40,759 nucleotides of DNA from JBCBXA01 sp039816825 (lineage in GTDB: Bacteria > Pseudomonadota > Alphaproteobacteria > Rhizobiales > Rhizobiaceae). The stretch covers positions 1 through 40,759 of the forward strand of contig JBCBXA010000020.1 of the NCBI GenBank assembly GCA_039816825.1, read 5' to 3'. Positions 1 to 7,104 of the stretch are shown in pieces; within the stretch, counting starts at the first letter, position 1, and each line of letters opens with the position of its first letter. The position numbers were made by a program, and so were the translations under genes. The notes beneath the pieces were generated by a model that saw only the letters and a list, made by a program, of their open reading frames with translations, had not been told where the DNA came from and did not search any database.

Positions 1-1617
1 ACACCGGACGCCTTGCCGGGCCTGACCGCACGAAGGCTCGCTCCCGCCGATGTAGCGAGCATCAAGGCGGCGCACCCGGAAGCGTTCGCGCGCCCGTTTC
101 ACAAGCGCTTCGCACCGCTGCTCGCGCTGACGGCTGCCGTGCTCTACACCGTCTACTCGTTCTGGTTCTTCTCCATTGCGACTGTTTTCAGCCAGGGCAA
201 CTGGGGAATCGCGGGAACCTATCTGGCCGACTGGGTCAGCTACGAGATCCGTCCCGATATCGACTACAGAACCGGTGAGATCGTGGTGGAGTTTCCCCGC
301 TTCTCGCCATTGGGGGAGAGCCCGGATCCAAGCTGGATAGCAACCCAGGAAGGCCAGGTGACCCTGCGCACTCAGGAAACGGCGAGGGCACCCCAAGCCG
401 CGCCGAGCACAGGCAACTCGTTCATGTCACCGAGTTCCCCCGCCACGAGCACTGGCACTGACAGTCTGACCAACTCGTTCATGGCGCCTGCGAGCCCCGC
501 CACCAACATGGGTGTTGCCCCCGCTGACGATGGGCCTGCAGAACAATCTCTGCGTGAAGAGATCAGAACGGGCATTGCGTCTGCGATAGTCTCGTTTGGC
601 GGTGACACGCGGATTGAGGCCACGCCAAATCTGGTCACCGTGTTCCATGATGGCGAAGAGCTGCGCGTCGCGGTGGACCCGATTGAGCGCGATGTTCAGC
701 CGCTCCTTGAAGATGGAGCATTGATGCCGACATGGGCTGAGCAGAAGCGGGCTGGAGAAAAGGTTTTCCTGAAGTTTGGAAGCGCCGGCCGCGCGGAGAT
801 CCGGGATCGGGAGGTTAAGGTCTGGCGCCGCTTCTTTGGTTGGGAGAATTTCTTCTTCGACGCCAATTCTCCTTTCTGGCCGATGACGGCGGGCGAGCGC
901 ATGGCGTCGATTTTCACCGGTCCGCAAATTGTCGAGGGTGAGAGCAACGCCATGGCCATGGTGCGTGACTTTCTCGGCAATGCGGAATGGCAACATGCCG
1001 ACGTTTGGATCAAGCTCCTCCAGACCATTGTCATGGCTTTCGTTGGCACACTTTTCGCTGTGATCGTGGCTTTCCCGCTCTCATTCTTCGCTGCGCGAAA
1101 CATCACGAAGTCGCGGATCGTGAACCAGATCATCAAGCGCTTCTTCGACTTCCTGCGCTCGGTCGACATGCTGATCTGGGCTCTTTTCTTCACCCGCGCA
1201 TTTGGCCCCGGGCCCATAGCAGGCATATCCGCGATCTTCTTTACCGACACCGGTACTTTCGGGAAGCTGTATTCAGAGGCTCTGGAGAACATTGATGACA
1301 AGCAACGCGAAGGTGTGAAGTCGGTGGGCGCATCGCCCATGGCTGTTCAGCGCTTTGGTGTTGTGCCGCAGGTCCTGCCGGTGTTCGCGTCACAGGCGCT
1401 CTACTTCTGGGAGTCCAACACGCGCTCAGCCACCATCATTGGCGCAGTGGGGGCGGGCGGGATCGGCCTAAAACTGTGGGAAGCCATGCGCACCAATCAG
1501 GACTGGGAGAATGTTGCTTACATGGTAATCCTGATCCTGCTGGTCGTTTTCCTGTTCGACAACATATCCAACGCATTGCGGATGCGCCTGATTGGCAATC
1601 AGCAAACGGCGCGCTGA
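1..1617 (+). CDS. phnE: Phosphonate ABC transporter permease PhnE (5' end cut by window)
   Basis: Inner-membrane permease of the phosphonate importer, working with PhnC (ATPase) and PhnD (binding protein), which would lie upstream. The frame is open to the first base, so the true start is probably outside the window; a TTG at 13 is the first internal candidate. A membrane segment sits near residues 38-60. A long periplasmic insertion follows (about residues 65-330), then the transmembrane domain. The EAA-type cytoplasmic loop lies near SVGASPMAVQRFGVVPQ, and a GAVGAGGIGL stretch typical of PhnE follows. At 538 or more residues it is much longer than the usual 260-300, because of the insertion, which holds a tandem 19-residue Ser/Pro/Ala-rich repeat. 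Family assignment is firm from the C-terminal half; the role of the insertion is unknown. Confidence 0.9.
   Translation, partial: TPDALPGLTARRLAPADVASIKAAHPEAFARPFHKRFAPLLALTAAVLYTVYSFWFFSIATVFSQGNWGIAGTYLADWVSYEIRPDIDYRTGEIVVEFPRFSPLGESPDPSWIATQEGQVTLRTQETARAPQAAPSTGNSFMSPSSPATSTGTDSLTNSFMAPASPATNMGVAPADDGPAEQSLREEIRTGIASAIVSFGGDTRIEATPNLVTVFHDGEELRVAVDPIERDVQPLLEDGALMPTWAEQKRAGEKVFLKFGSAGRAEIRDREVKVWRRFFGWENFFFDANSPFWPMTAGERMASIFTGPQIVEGESNAMAMVRDFLGNAEWQHADVWIKLLQTIVMAFVGTLFAVIVAFPLSFFAARNITKSRIVNQIIKRFFDFLRSVDMLIWALFFTRAFGPGPIAGISAIFFTDTGTFGKLYSEALENIDDKQREGVKSVGASPMAVQRFGVVPQVLPVFASQALYFWESNTRSATIIGAVGAGGIGLKLWEAMRTNQDWENVAYMVILILLVVFLFDNISNALRMRLIGNQQTAR
415..528 (+). repeat. Diverged 57-bp tandem duplication inside phnE
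   Basis: Two adjacent 57-bp units (415-471 and 472-528) encode NSFMSPSSPATSTG... and NSFMAPASPATNMG.... The shared core is NSFM-x-P-x-SPAT. The repeat is in frame and lies in the predicted periplasmic insertion of PhnE, so it looks like a flexible low-complexity linker that grew by duplication. Confidence 0.75.
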
Positions 1618-1636
1618 CGCCGCCAGCTTTTCGGTT

Positions 1637-1674
1637 TGTGACAGCGGTGCTCCAGACTGTCACAGACCCGTCAC
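1637..1674 (+). promoter_or_regulatory. Pho box (PhoB-binding site) before DUF1045-phnMNX
   Basis: CTGTCAC at 1657-1663 is followed after four bases by CCGTCAC at 1668-1674. This is the direct repeat with 11-bp pitch that defines a PhoB site. An inverted copy, TGTGACAG at 1637-1644, faces CTGTCACA at 1657-1664, so the region can also fold as an 8-bp stem. It lies 58 bp before the DUF1045 start in the 114-bp gap after phnE, so the downstream phn genes probably have their own phosphate-starvation promoter. Confidence 0.75.
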
Positions 1675-1731
1675 ACGTCTTGCCTAGGCCGCCTGCAGCG
1701 GTTCGCACTTACGATCGAAAGCCACCCCTTA

Positions 1732-2424
1732 ATGCGCTACGCCCTTTTCTACACTCCAGCTCAAGGGTTAGCGCTTTCGGAGATGGCGCAGCTTTGGATC
1801 GGCAGGGACGCCTTCACTGGCGAAACGGTGCAGTGCCCAACCATCGGTGCGGTGAGCGGCGAAGACCTGAGGGCCTTGAGTGCGTTTCCACGCCAGTACG
1901 GATTTCATGGGACTCTCAGAGCGCCGTTCAGGCTGGCGAGCGGTGTTTCGGAAGACGATGCAGTTGCGGCCCTTCATAGGGTCAGCGAGATGTTTGCGCC
2001 TTTTGAGGCCGGCACTCTTGAGCCAACCACCATAGGTGATTTCCTGGCCCTGGTTCCTCGCGGGGCCAACACGCAGCTTTCAGCACTCGCCGAAGCGTGC
2101 GTTCGAGAAACGCAAGCTCTCCGCGCTGAACTGACGGCTGCTGAGTGGCAAAAGCGGAAGCCGGACGCGCTGTCTGAGAAGCAGCGCGGCTACCTGAAGC
2201 AATGGGGCTATCCCTACATCTTCGACGAATTTCGCTTCCACCTCACACTGACGGGCGCGTTGCCCAATGCGCAGGAGCGCTCGCGCGCGCTCAACGCCGC
2301 GCAGAGCCACTTTGCACCCCTTATCGGAAAACCCCTCGCCATCAGCGGCATCGCTTTGTTCATGCAGCCTGACGGGCATGACTTCCACATTCACACCTAT
2401 GCGCCGTTGAGCGGTAGCGTCTGA
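1732..2424 (+). CDS. DUF1045 phosphonate-metabolism protein, 2H phosphoesterase fold
   Basis: Cytoplasmic 230-residue protein of the phosphonate-operon-associated DUF1045 family. Two H-x-T motifs mark it as a 2H phosphoesterase: H-G-T in YGFHGTLRAPF (about residue 62) and H-L-T in FRFHLTLTG (about residue 170). 2H enzymes hydrolyse cyclic phosphodiesters. The C-P lyase route makes 5-phosphoribosyl 1,2-cyclic phosphate, which PhnP opens in E. coli. No phnP is visible in this window, so I infer that this protein may do that step. It follows the Pho box and precedes phnM by 11 bp. The ribosome-binding site is weak. Family call is firm; substrate is inference. Confidence 0.85.
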   Translation: MRYALFYTPAQGLALSEMAQLWIGRDAFTGETVQCPTIGAVSGEDLRALSAFPRQYGFHGTLRAPFRLASGVSEDDAVAALHRVSEMFAPFEAGTLEPTTIGDFLALVPRGANTQLSALAEACVRETQALRAELTAAEWQKRKPDALSEKQRGYLKQWGYPYIFDEFRFHLTLTGALPNAQERSRALNAAQSHFAPLIGKPLAISGIALFMQPDGHDFHIHTYAPLSGSV

Positions 2425-2435
2425 AAGGCACAACC

Positions 2436-3572
2436 ATGACAGAAACCATCTTCAGCGACGCTCAAATTGTGCTGGAAGACGAAATCATCAAAGGCTGTGT
2501 CCGGGTGGTGGATGGAGAGATCATCGATATTTCCAAGTGCAGTTCATCAATGGGCGTGGATTGCGAGGGGGACTATCTCATTCCGGGGCTCGTGGAGTTG
2601 CACACGGACCATCTCGAAAATCACTACAATCCGCGCCCCGGCGTGACCTGGAATCTGACGGCCTCCATCCAGGCTCATGATGCGCAGATAGCCGCGTCCG
2701 GTATCACGACTGTCTTCGATTGCCTGCGTTTGGGCACCGACACCGATAAGGGTTTCGCGCCTGGCGAGATGCGCGCCATGTCCCGCGCTATCTCCGAAGC
2801 CCAGAGCGCCGGGCGTCTGCGGACCGAGCATCGCATCCATTTGCGATGCGAAGTGTCGGCTCCTGATGTGCTGGAACGGTTTGAAGAGTTTGAGGACGAC
2901 GACGCTGTCGGCCTGGTTTCGCTCATGGATCACGCGCCCGGCCAGCGCCAGTTCGAGACCATGGAGCACTACACGCTCTACTATAAAGGCAAACGCGGCA
3001 TGTCCGACGACGAGTTTGATCGCTTCTGCAAGATGCGCATTGATCAATCCTCGACCTACTCAGCCCCCCACAGGGCTGCGCTGGCCAATGCGTGCCGAGA
3101 GCGCGGCATTGCGCTGGCCAGCCATGATGACGCAAAAGTCGAGCATGTTGCCGAGTCCAGGGAATACGGAACGTCTGTCGCCGAATTCCCAACAACTCTG
3201 ACCGCTGCCAAGGCCTCCCACGAAGCGGGTATGGGTGTTCTGATGGGTGCCCCGAACATCGTTCGCGGCAAGTCTCACAGTGGAAACATAGCGGCAAGAG
3301 ATCTGGCTGATGCTGGTGTTCTGGACATTCTGTCCTCCGACTATGTGCCTTTCAGCCTGCTGCAGGCGCCATTCATTCTGGCCACCGCCAATGAGAATAT
3401 ATCGCTGCCCCACGCGATTGCGATGGTCACAAGCAATCCAGCCCGGCAGGTTGGCTTGGCCGATCGAGGTAGCATTCAGGTTGGAAAGCGCGGTGATCTG
3501 GTGCGTGTGAGTGCAGTCGATCATGTCCCCATCGTTCGCTCGGTCTGGCGCGAAGGAAACCGCGTGGCGTGA
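2436..3572 (+). CDS. phnM: Alpha-D-ribose 1-methylphosphonate 5-triphosphate diphosphatase PhnM
   Basis: PhnM removes pyrophosphate from the ribose-triphosphate alkylphosphonate made by the PhnGHIL complex, giving the substrate that C-P lyase PhnJ cleaves. It is a 378-residue amidohydrolase-fold enzyme. The PhnM signature H-T-D-H-L-E-N is present with metal-ligand histidines at residues 56 and 59, and the later ASHDDA motif is present. Length matches the family. The start is the ATG at 2436, just after the DUF1045 stop. The 3' end overlaps phnN by 4 bp (GTGA), a sign of coupled translation. Confidence 0.95.
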   Translation: MTETIFSDAQIVLEDEIIKGCVRVVDGEIIDISKCSSSMGVDCEGDYLIPGLVELHTDHLENHYNPRPGVTWNLTASIQAHDAQIAASGITTVFDCLRLGTDTDKGFAPGEMRAMSRAISEAQSAGRLRTEHRIHLRCEVSAPDVLERFEEFEDDDAVGLVSLMDHAPGQRQFETMEHYTLYYKGKRGMSDDEFDRFCKMRIDQSSTYSAPHRAALANACRERGIALASHDDAKVEHVAESREYGTSVAEFPTTLTAAKASHEAGMGVLMGAPNIVRGKSHSGNIAARDLADAGVLDILSSDYVPFSLLQAPFILATANENISLPHAIAMVTSNPARQVGLADRGSIQVGKRGDLVRVSAVDHVPIVRSVWREGNRVA

Positions 3573-4168
3573 CACAGGCCAACGAACACTCAAGGCCGGG
3601 AACACTGCTCCTCGTGGTTGGTCCCAGCGGTTGTGGCAAGGACAGCCTGATCAACTGGCTTCAAAAGCGCCTCTGTGATGACGACACCATTCGCTTCGCC
3701 CGCCGCACGGTGACGCGGCCCCCGAGCCCCACCCATGAAGACCATCATGGCGTGACGGACGCGGAATTCGAGCGACTCAAGGCCGATGGCGCCTTCAGCG
3801 CCACTTGGCAGGCTCATGGTCTGCAATACGGTCTTCCCATGGAATGTTTGAGCGCAATTGAAGCTGGCCGGGTTGTGATTGCCAACGGCTCGCGCCGTTC
3901 CATCGACACCATCAGAGCGGCATTTCCCAGCATCGCCATCGCAAACATCTCGATCAGACCGGATGTGCTGGAGCAGCGGCTTCTGGCGCGTGGGCGCGAG
4001 ACTGCGGCCCAGGTTCGCGCACGGCTCAAGCAGCCCAAATTTCAATTCCCCAGCGATCTGTTGGTCTGCGACATCGACAATTCCGGTGCCCTCGAGGACG
4101 CTGGGCATCAACTGCTGAGACTGCTGTCTCGGCTTGCAGCTGTGCGCGGAGAGGAAGAGCCTGCATGA
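3569..4168 (+). CDS. phnN: Ribose 1,5-bisphosphate phosphokinase PhnN
   Basis: PhnN phosphorylates ribose 1,5-bisphosphate to PRPP with ATP, the last step of C-P lyase salvage. The 199-residue protein has a guanylate-kinase-like P-loop, GPSGCGKDS, near residues 18-26, followed by RRTVTRP and the EDHHGV region expected in PhnN. It starts with GTG at 3569 inside the end of phnM and ends in an ATGA overlap with phnX, so phnM-phnN-phnX form one translationally coupled unit. Confidence 0.93.
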   Translation: MTQANEHSRPGTLLLVVGPSGCGKDSLINWLQKRLCDDDTIRFARRTVTRPPSPTHEDHHGVTDAEFERLKADGAFSATWQAHGLQYGLPMECLSAIEAGRVVIANGSRRSIDTIRAAFPSIAIANISIRPDVLEQRLLARGRETAAQVRARLKQPKFQFPSDLLVCDIDNSGALEDAGHQLLRLLSRLAAVRGEEEPA

Positions 4169-4971
4169 CGAAGTACAGGGCGGCGATCTTCGATTGGGCA
4201 GGCACCATGGTTGACTTTGGTTCTTTTGCCCCCATGGCGGCGTTTGTCGAAGTATTCGGTCGGTTCGGTGTTGAGGTTTCGGAAGCGGATGCCCGGGCAC
4301 CCATGGGCATGGCCAAGATCGATCATATTCGCGCCATGCTGGCCGCTCCCCAAACCGCGCAGAAGTGGCACGATGGTCATGGTCGTGCCTGGGGCGAGGC
4401 TGATGTTCAGTCCATCTATGATGTGTTCGTCCCCCTGAACGAAGACGTCGCCGCGCGACACGCAACCTTGGTGCCTGGCGCCAAAGAGGCTATTGATCAT
4501 CTGCGCTCGTTGGGACTGAAGATCGGCTCCACGACTGGATACACACGGTCCATCATGGACCGCATTCTCCCGGTGGCGGCGGCGCAGGGCTACAGCCCGG
4601 ACAATCTTGTCTGTTCCGATGACGGCTTTGAAGGCCGACCGTCTCCCTTGGGCATGTACAAATGTTTTGTTGATCTGGGCGTCTATCCACCCGAAGCGGT
4701 GATAAAGGTCGATGACACTGTCCCAGGCATCCAAGAGGGCAAGGCAGCGGGATGCTTGACCATTGGAGTGGCTCTCTCCGGAAACTACGTTGCGAGGACA
4801 CCAGAACAGTTGGCCGCCATGTCGACGACGGACGTGTCTTCCCTCCGCGATGCTGCGGCCCAGAAACTGTTGGCTGCAGGAGCTGACGCAGTGATCGACA
4901 CGGTCTCTGACCTTCCCGCGTTTTTGGAAAGTTCTCACGACGAGCAGCCACTCTCAAAACAGATGTCATAG
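4165..4971 (+). CDS. phnX: Phosphonoacetaldehyde hydrolase PhnX
   Basis: PhnX (phosphonatase) cleaves the C-P bond of phosphonoacetaldehyde to acetaldehyde and phosphate, the second step of 2-aminoethylphosphonate use after PhnW. It is a HAD-superfamily enzyme of 268 residues. The nucleophile motif DWAGT has Asp10. The Schiff-base lysine is Lys51 in GMAKIDHI. STTGYTR, GRPSP and KVDDT motifs follow in the expected order. It overlaps phnN by 4 bp. No phnW is visible in the window, so either it lies elsewhere or the aldehyde is supplied in another way. Having PhnX in the same unit as C-P lyase salvage genes gives two C-P cleavage routes under one control. Confidence 0.93.
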   Translation: MTKYRAAIFDWAGTMVDFGSFAPMAAFVEVFGRFGVEVSEADARAPMGMAKIDHIRAMLAAPQTAQKWHDGHGRAWGEADVQSIYDVFVPLNEDVAARHATLVPGAKEAIDHLRSLGLKIGSTTGYTRSIMDRILPVAAAQGYSPDNLVCSDDGFEGRPSPLGMYKCFVDLGVYPPEAVIKVDDTVPGIQEGKAAGCLTIGVALSGNYVARTPEQLAAMSTTDVSSLRDAAAQKLLAAGADAVIDTVSDLPAFLESSHDEQPLSKQMS

Positions 4972-5299
4972 ATCTTTCTGTCCGAAGCTGTTGACGACAA
5001 TCGTCAGTGCGCTCTGCGGATCGGACTGAAAGACGGGCGCTTTGACGCCTGTTATCGAGGAGCAAGAGTCCAGCGTCAGACCAACTCCGTCTTGATAAGG
5101 TCACTCCTTAGCCGAGCCGCCTCAAGTCTCTGAAAATCATGACATAAGTCGTCTAGTTTAGAGTCTTTTCACATTGGAAACTCTATAAGCTATTGAGAAA
5201 ATGAGGTTTTTCTCTTTCTGCACTCACATACCCGCGCTACGCTGATCGGAAACCAGAGTTACCGATGTCGGGGCCTTGACCCCCTCTATTGGACATTTG
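4972..5299. other. Intergenic region between phn genes and iron operon
   Basis: No convincing coding frame. It holds a perfect 6-bp hairpin TGACGA-CAA-TCGTCA (4992-5006) and a weaker stem near 5033-5052, neither followed by a T-tract. These may end phnX transcription. The AT-rich second half (5150-5220) carries two inverted repeats described separately and is the likely promoter for the iron operon. Confidence 0.6.
5159..5214 (+). promoter_or_regulatory. Candidate operator/promoter with two inverted repeats before the iron operon
   Basis: TAGAGT (5159-5164) faces ACTCTA (5180-5185) across 15 bp. Immediately downstream GAGAAAA (5195-5201) faces TTTTCTC (5208-5214) across 6 bp. The block is AT-rich in a GC-rich genome and lies about 85-140 bp before the first gene of the imelysin operon. 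Such operons are usually iron-repressed (Fur, Irr or RirA), but I could not match either repeat to a named consensus. Confidence 0.4.
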
Positions 5300-5821
5300 A
5301 TGAAGCCAGATCACACGGAGCCCGCACCGGCATTGCGGTTCAAGCTGTCTTTGCCCAAGGCGGGTGGGCGTCAGCCGGAGTCGATGGTGCTCAAGGCCTA
5401 TCGCGGCTGGCGCAGAGGTTTGGCTGTTCGCGATCTGGATGTGCTGGAAGGCATTTGGAAGCTCTTCACCGACACTTTAAGCCCCAACTCAGCCACCTTG
5501 GCGTTTGATGCGATGGCGCAGTTTGTCCGGGCACTGGACGGCTGCGCCTCTTGCCCGCTGCGCCGCCATCCGATGGGCGACGATCACCTGCACCCAGACG
5601 AAGCGCTGGTGATTGGACTGATATCTGCCTTGCAGAATGACGACACCAAGGCGGCCAGCTTTTGTCTTTCTGCGCTGACCTGTCATTCGCGATGCGAAGA
5701 GGTTGAAGCCGCCGCAAGTCTCCTGGCCATGGCTCTGAAGGTTGACGGCCAGACACTGCTTCCAGCCTCCGTCGAGCTTCAGCCCGTCGCCCAACACCTG
5801 ATCAATCACACACTTCATTGA
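5300..5821 (+). CDS. Unknown small Cys/His-rich protein at head of imelysin operon
   Basis: A 173-residue protein of no family I recognise. It has no signal peptide or membrane segment and is probably cytoplasmic. It carries clustered Cys and His: C-x2-C followed by RRH, then GDDHLHPDE near the middle, and later C-x6-C-H-x2-C. This could be a metal or iron-sulfur site, which would fit the iron-type operon, but that is inference. I chose the ATG at 5300; a TTG at 5276 would add eight residues. The gene ends 14 bp before the imelysin ATG, so it is probably the first gene of that operon. Confidence 0.7.
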   Translation: MKPDHTEPAPALRFKLSLPKAGGRQPESMVLKAYRGWRRGLAVRDLDVLEGIWKLFTDTLSPNSATLAFDAMAQFVRALDGCASCPLRRHPMGDDHLHPDEALVIGLISALQNDDTKAASFCLSALTCHSRCEEVEAAASLLAMALKVDGQTLLPASVELQPVAQHLINHTLH

Positions 5822-5835
5822 ACGAGGGAAAAGTC

Positions 5836-7104
5836 ATGAAGAAAGCTATTTTAACCGCTGCGGCAGCCGCACTCATGGTGACCACTGCGTCGTCCGTATG
5901 GGCCATGGGGGCGACAGCGCAGAGCGTCGCCAAACATTATTCCGACATTGCGCTGGCTAAATATGAGGACAGCCTCACCACGGCCAAGGCCCTGGATGCT
6001 GCCATCGATGCCTTCTTGGCGACCCCGACTGAAGCAAGCCTTCAGGCTGCCAAGGATGCATGGCTCGCCTCTCGCGTGCCCTACCAGCAGACCGAGGTTT
6101 ACCGCTTCGGAAACGCCATCGTGGATGACTGGGAGGGCCGTGTGAACGCGTGGCCGCTGGATGAAGGCCTCATCGACTACGTCGACGCCTCCTATGGCAC
6201 TGAGAGCGACGAGAACGGTCTCTACACGGCCAATGTGGTGGCCAATGCTTCCATCAGCATCAACGGTCAGGCGGTCGATGCCTCAAGCATCACGCCCGCC
6301 TTCCTGCAGGACATTCATGAAGCCGGTGAAGTGGAAGCCAATGTTTCGACGGGTTATCACGCTATCGAGTTTCTGCTTTGGGGCCAGGACCTCAATGGTA
6401 CGGGTCCCGGCGCCGGTTCCCGCCCTGCCACGGACTTCGACACTGCCAATTGCACCAATGGCAACTGCGACCGTCGCGGTGAATATCTCAAAGCCGCCTC
6501 TGAACTTTTGGTGGCGGACCTGGAAGAGATGGTCGGCAACTGGCAGGCAGATGGTGCTGCGCGGGCCGAGGTGGAGGGCGATCCCGATGCGGCTCTGTCG
6601 ATCATTCTTACCGGTATGGGCTCGCTGTCTTACGGCGAACTGGCCGGCGAGCGCATGAAGCTTGGTCTTCTCCTCAACGACCCGGAAGAAGAGCATGACT
6701 GCTTTGCCGACAACACGCACAACTCACACTTGTACGACGCGGTTGGCATTCAGAACGTCTATCTGGGCACCTACGAACGCATCGACGGCAGTACCCTTTC
6801 CGGCCCGGCAATTTCGGAGCTGGTGGCTGCCAAAGATGAAGCGCTGGATGCGGAACTGAAGGCCAAACTGCAAACGACGGTGGACGCCATGAACGTGATG
6901 GCGGATCGTGCTGCAACGGTCGAAGCCTATGACCAGATGATTGGTGAGGGCAATGCCCAGGGCAATGCTGTGGTGCAGGCGGCGATTGATGGTCTCGTGG
7001 ATCAGACGAGTTCAATTGAGCGTGCGGTTGCGGCGCTCAGCCTGAGCACCATTGAGTTTGAAGGGTCCGACAGCTTGGACAACCCGAATGCAGTTTTCGA
7101 ATAA
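5836..7104 (+). CDS. Imelysin family (M75-like) periplasmic iron-associated protein
   Basis: A 422-residue exported protein of the imelysin/IrpA family, periplasmic or membrane-anchored proteins linked to iron uptake. A signal peptide covers about residues 1-23, ending near SVWA. The hallmark G-x-H-x-x-E motif is intact as GYHAIEFLLWG (His175, Glu178). The start is the ATG at 5836, which has a good ribosome-binding site (GAGGG); the frame extends upstream to a TTG at 5818, but that lacks support. It overlaps the next gene by 17 bp. Imelysin proteins are not proven peptidases despite the M75 label; metal binding is the better-supported idea. Confidence 0.92.
   Translation: MKKAILTAAAAALMVTTASSVWAMGATAQSVAKHYSDIALAKYEDSLTTAKALDAAIDAFLATPTEASLQAAKDAWLASRVPYQQTEVYRFGNAIVDDWEGRVNAWPLDEGLIDYVDASYGTESDENGLYTANVVANASISINGQAVDASSITPAFLQDIHEAGEVEANVSTGYHAIEFLLWGQDLNGTGPGAGSRPATDFDTANCTNGNCDRRGEYLKAASELLVADLEEMVGNWQADGAARAEVEGDPDAALSIILTGMGSLSYGELAGERMKLGLLLNDPEEEHDCFADNTHNSHLYDAVGIQNVYLGTYERIDGSTLSGPAISELVAAKDEALDAELKAKLQTTVDAMNVMADRAATVEAYDQMIGEGNAQGNAVVQAAIDGLVDQTSSIERAVAALSLSTIEFEGSDSLDNPNAVFE

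Noticed and set aside
4108..4938. 276-codon minus-strand open frame
   Set aside because: Shadow of phnX, which has all phosphonatase motifs.
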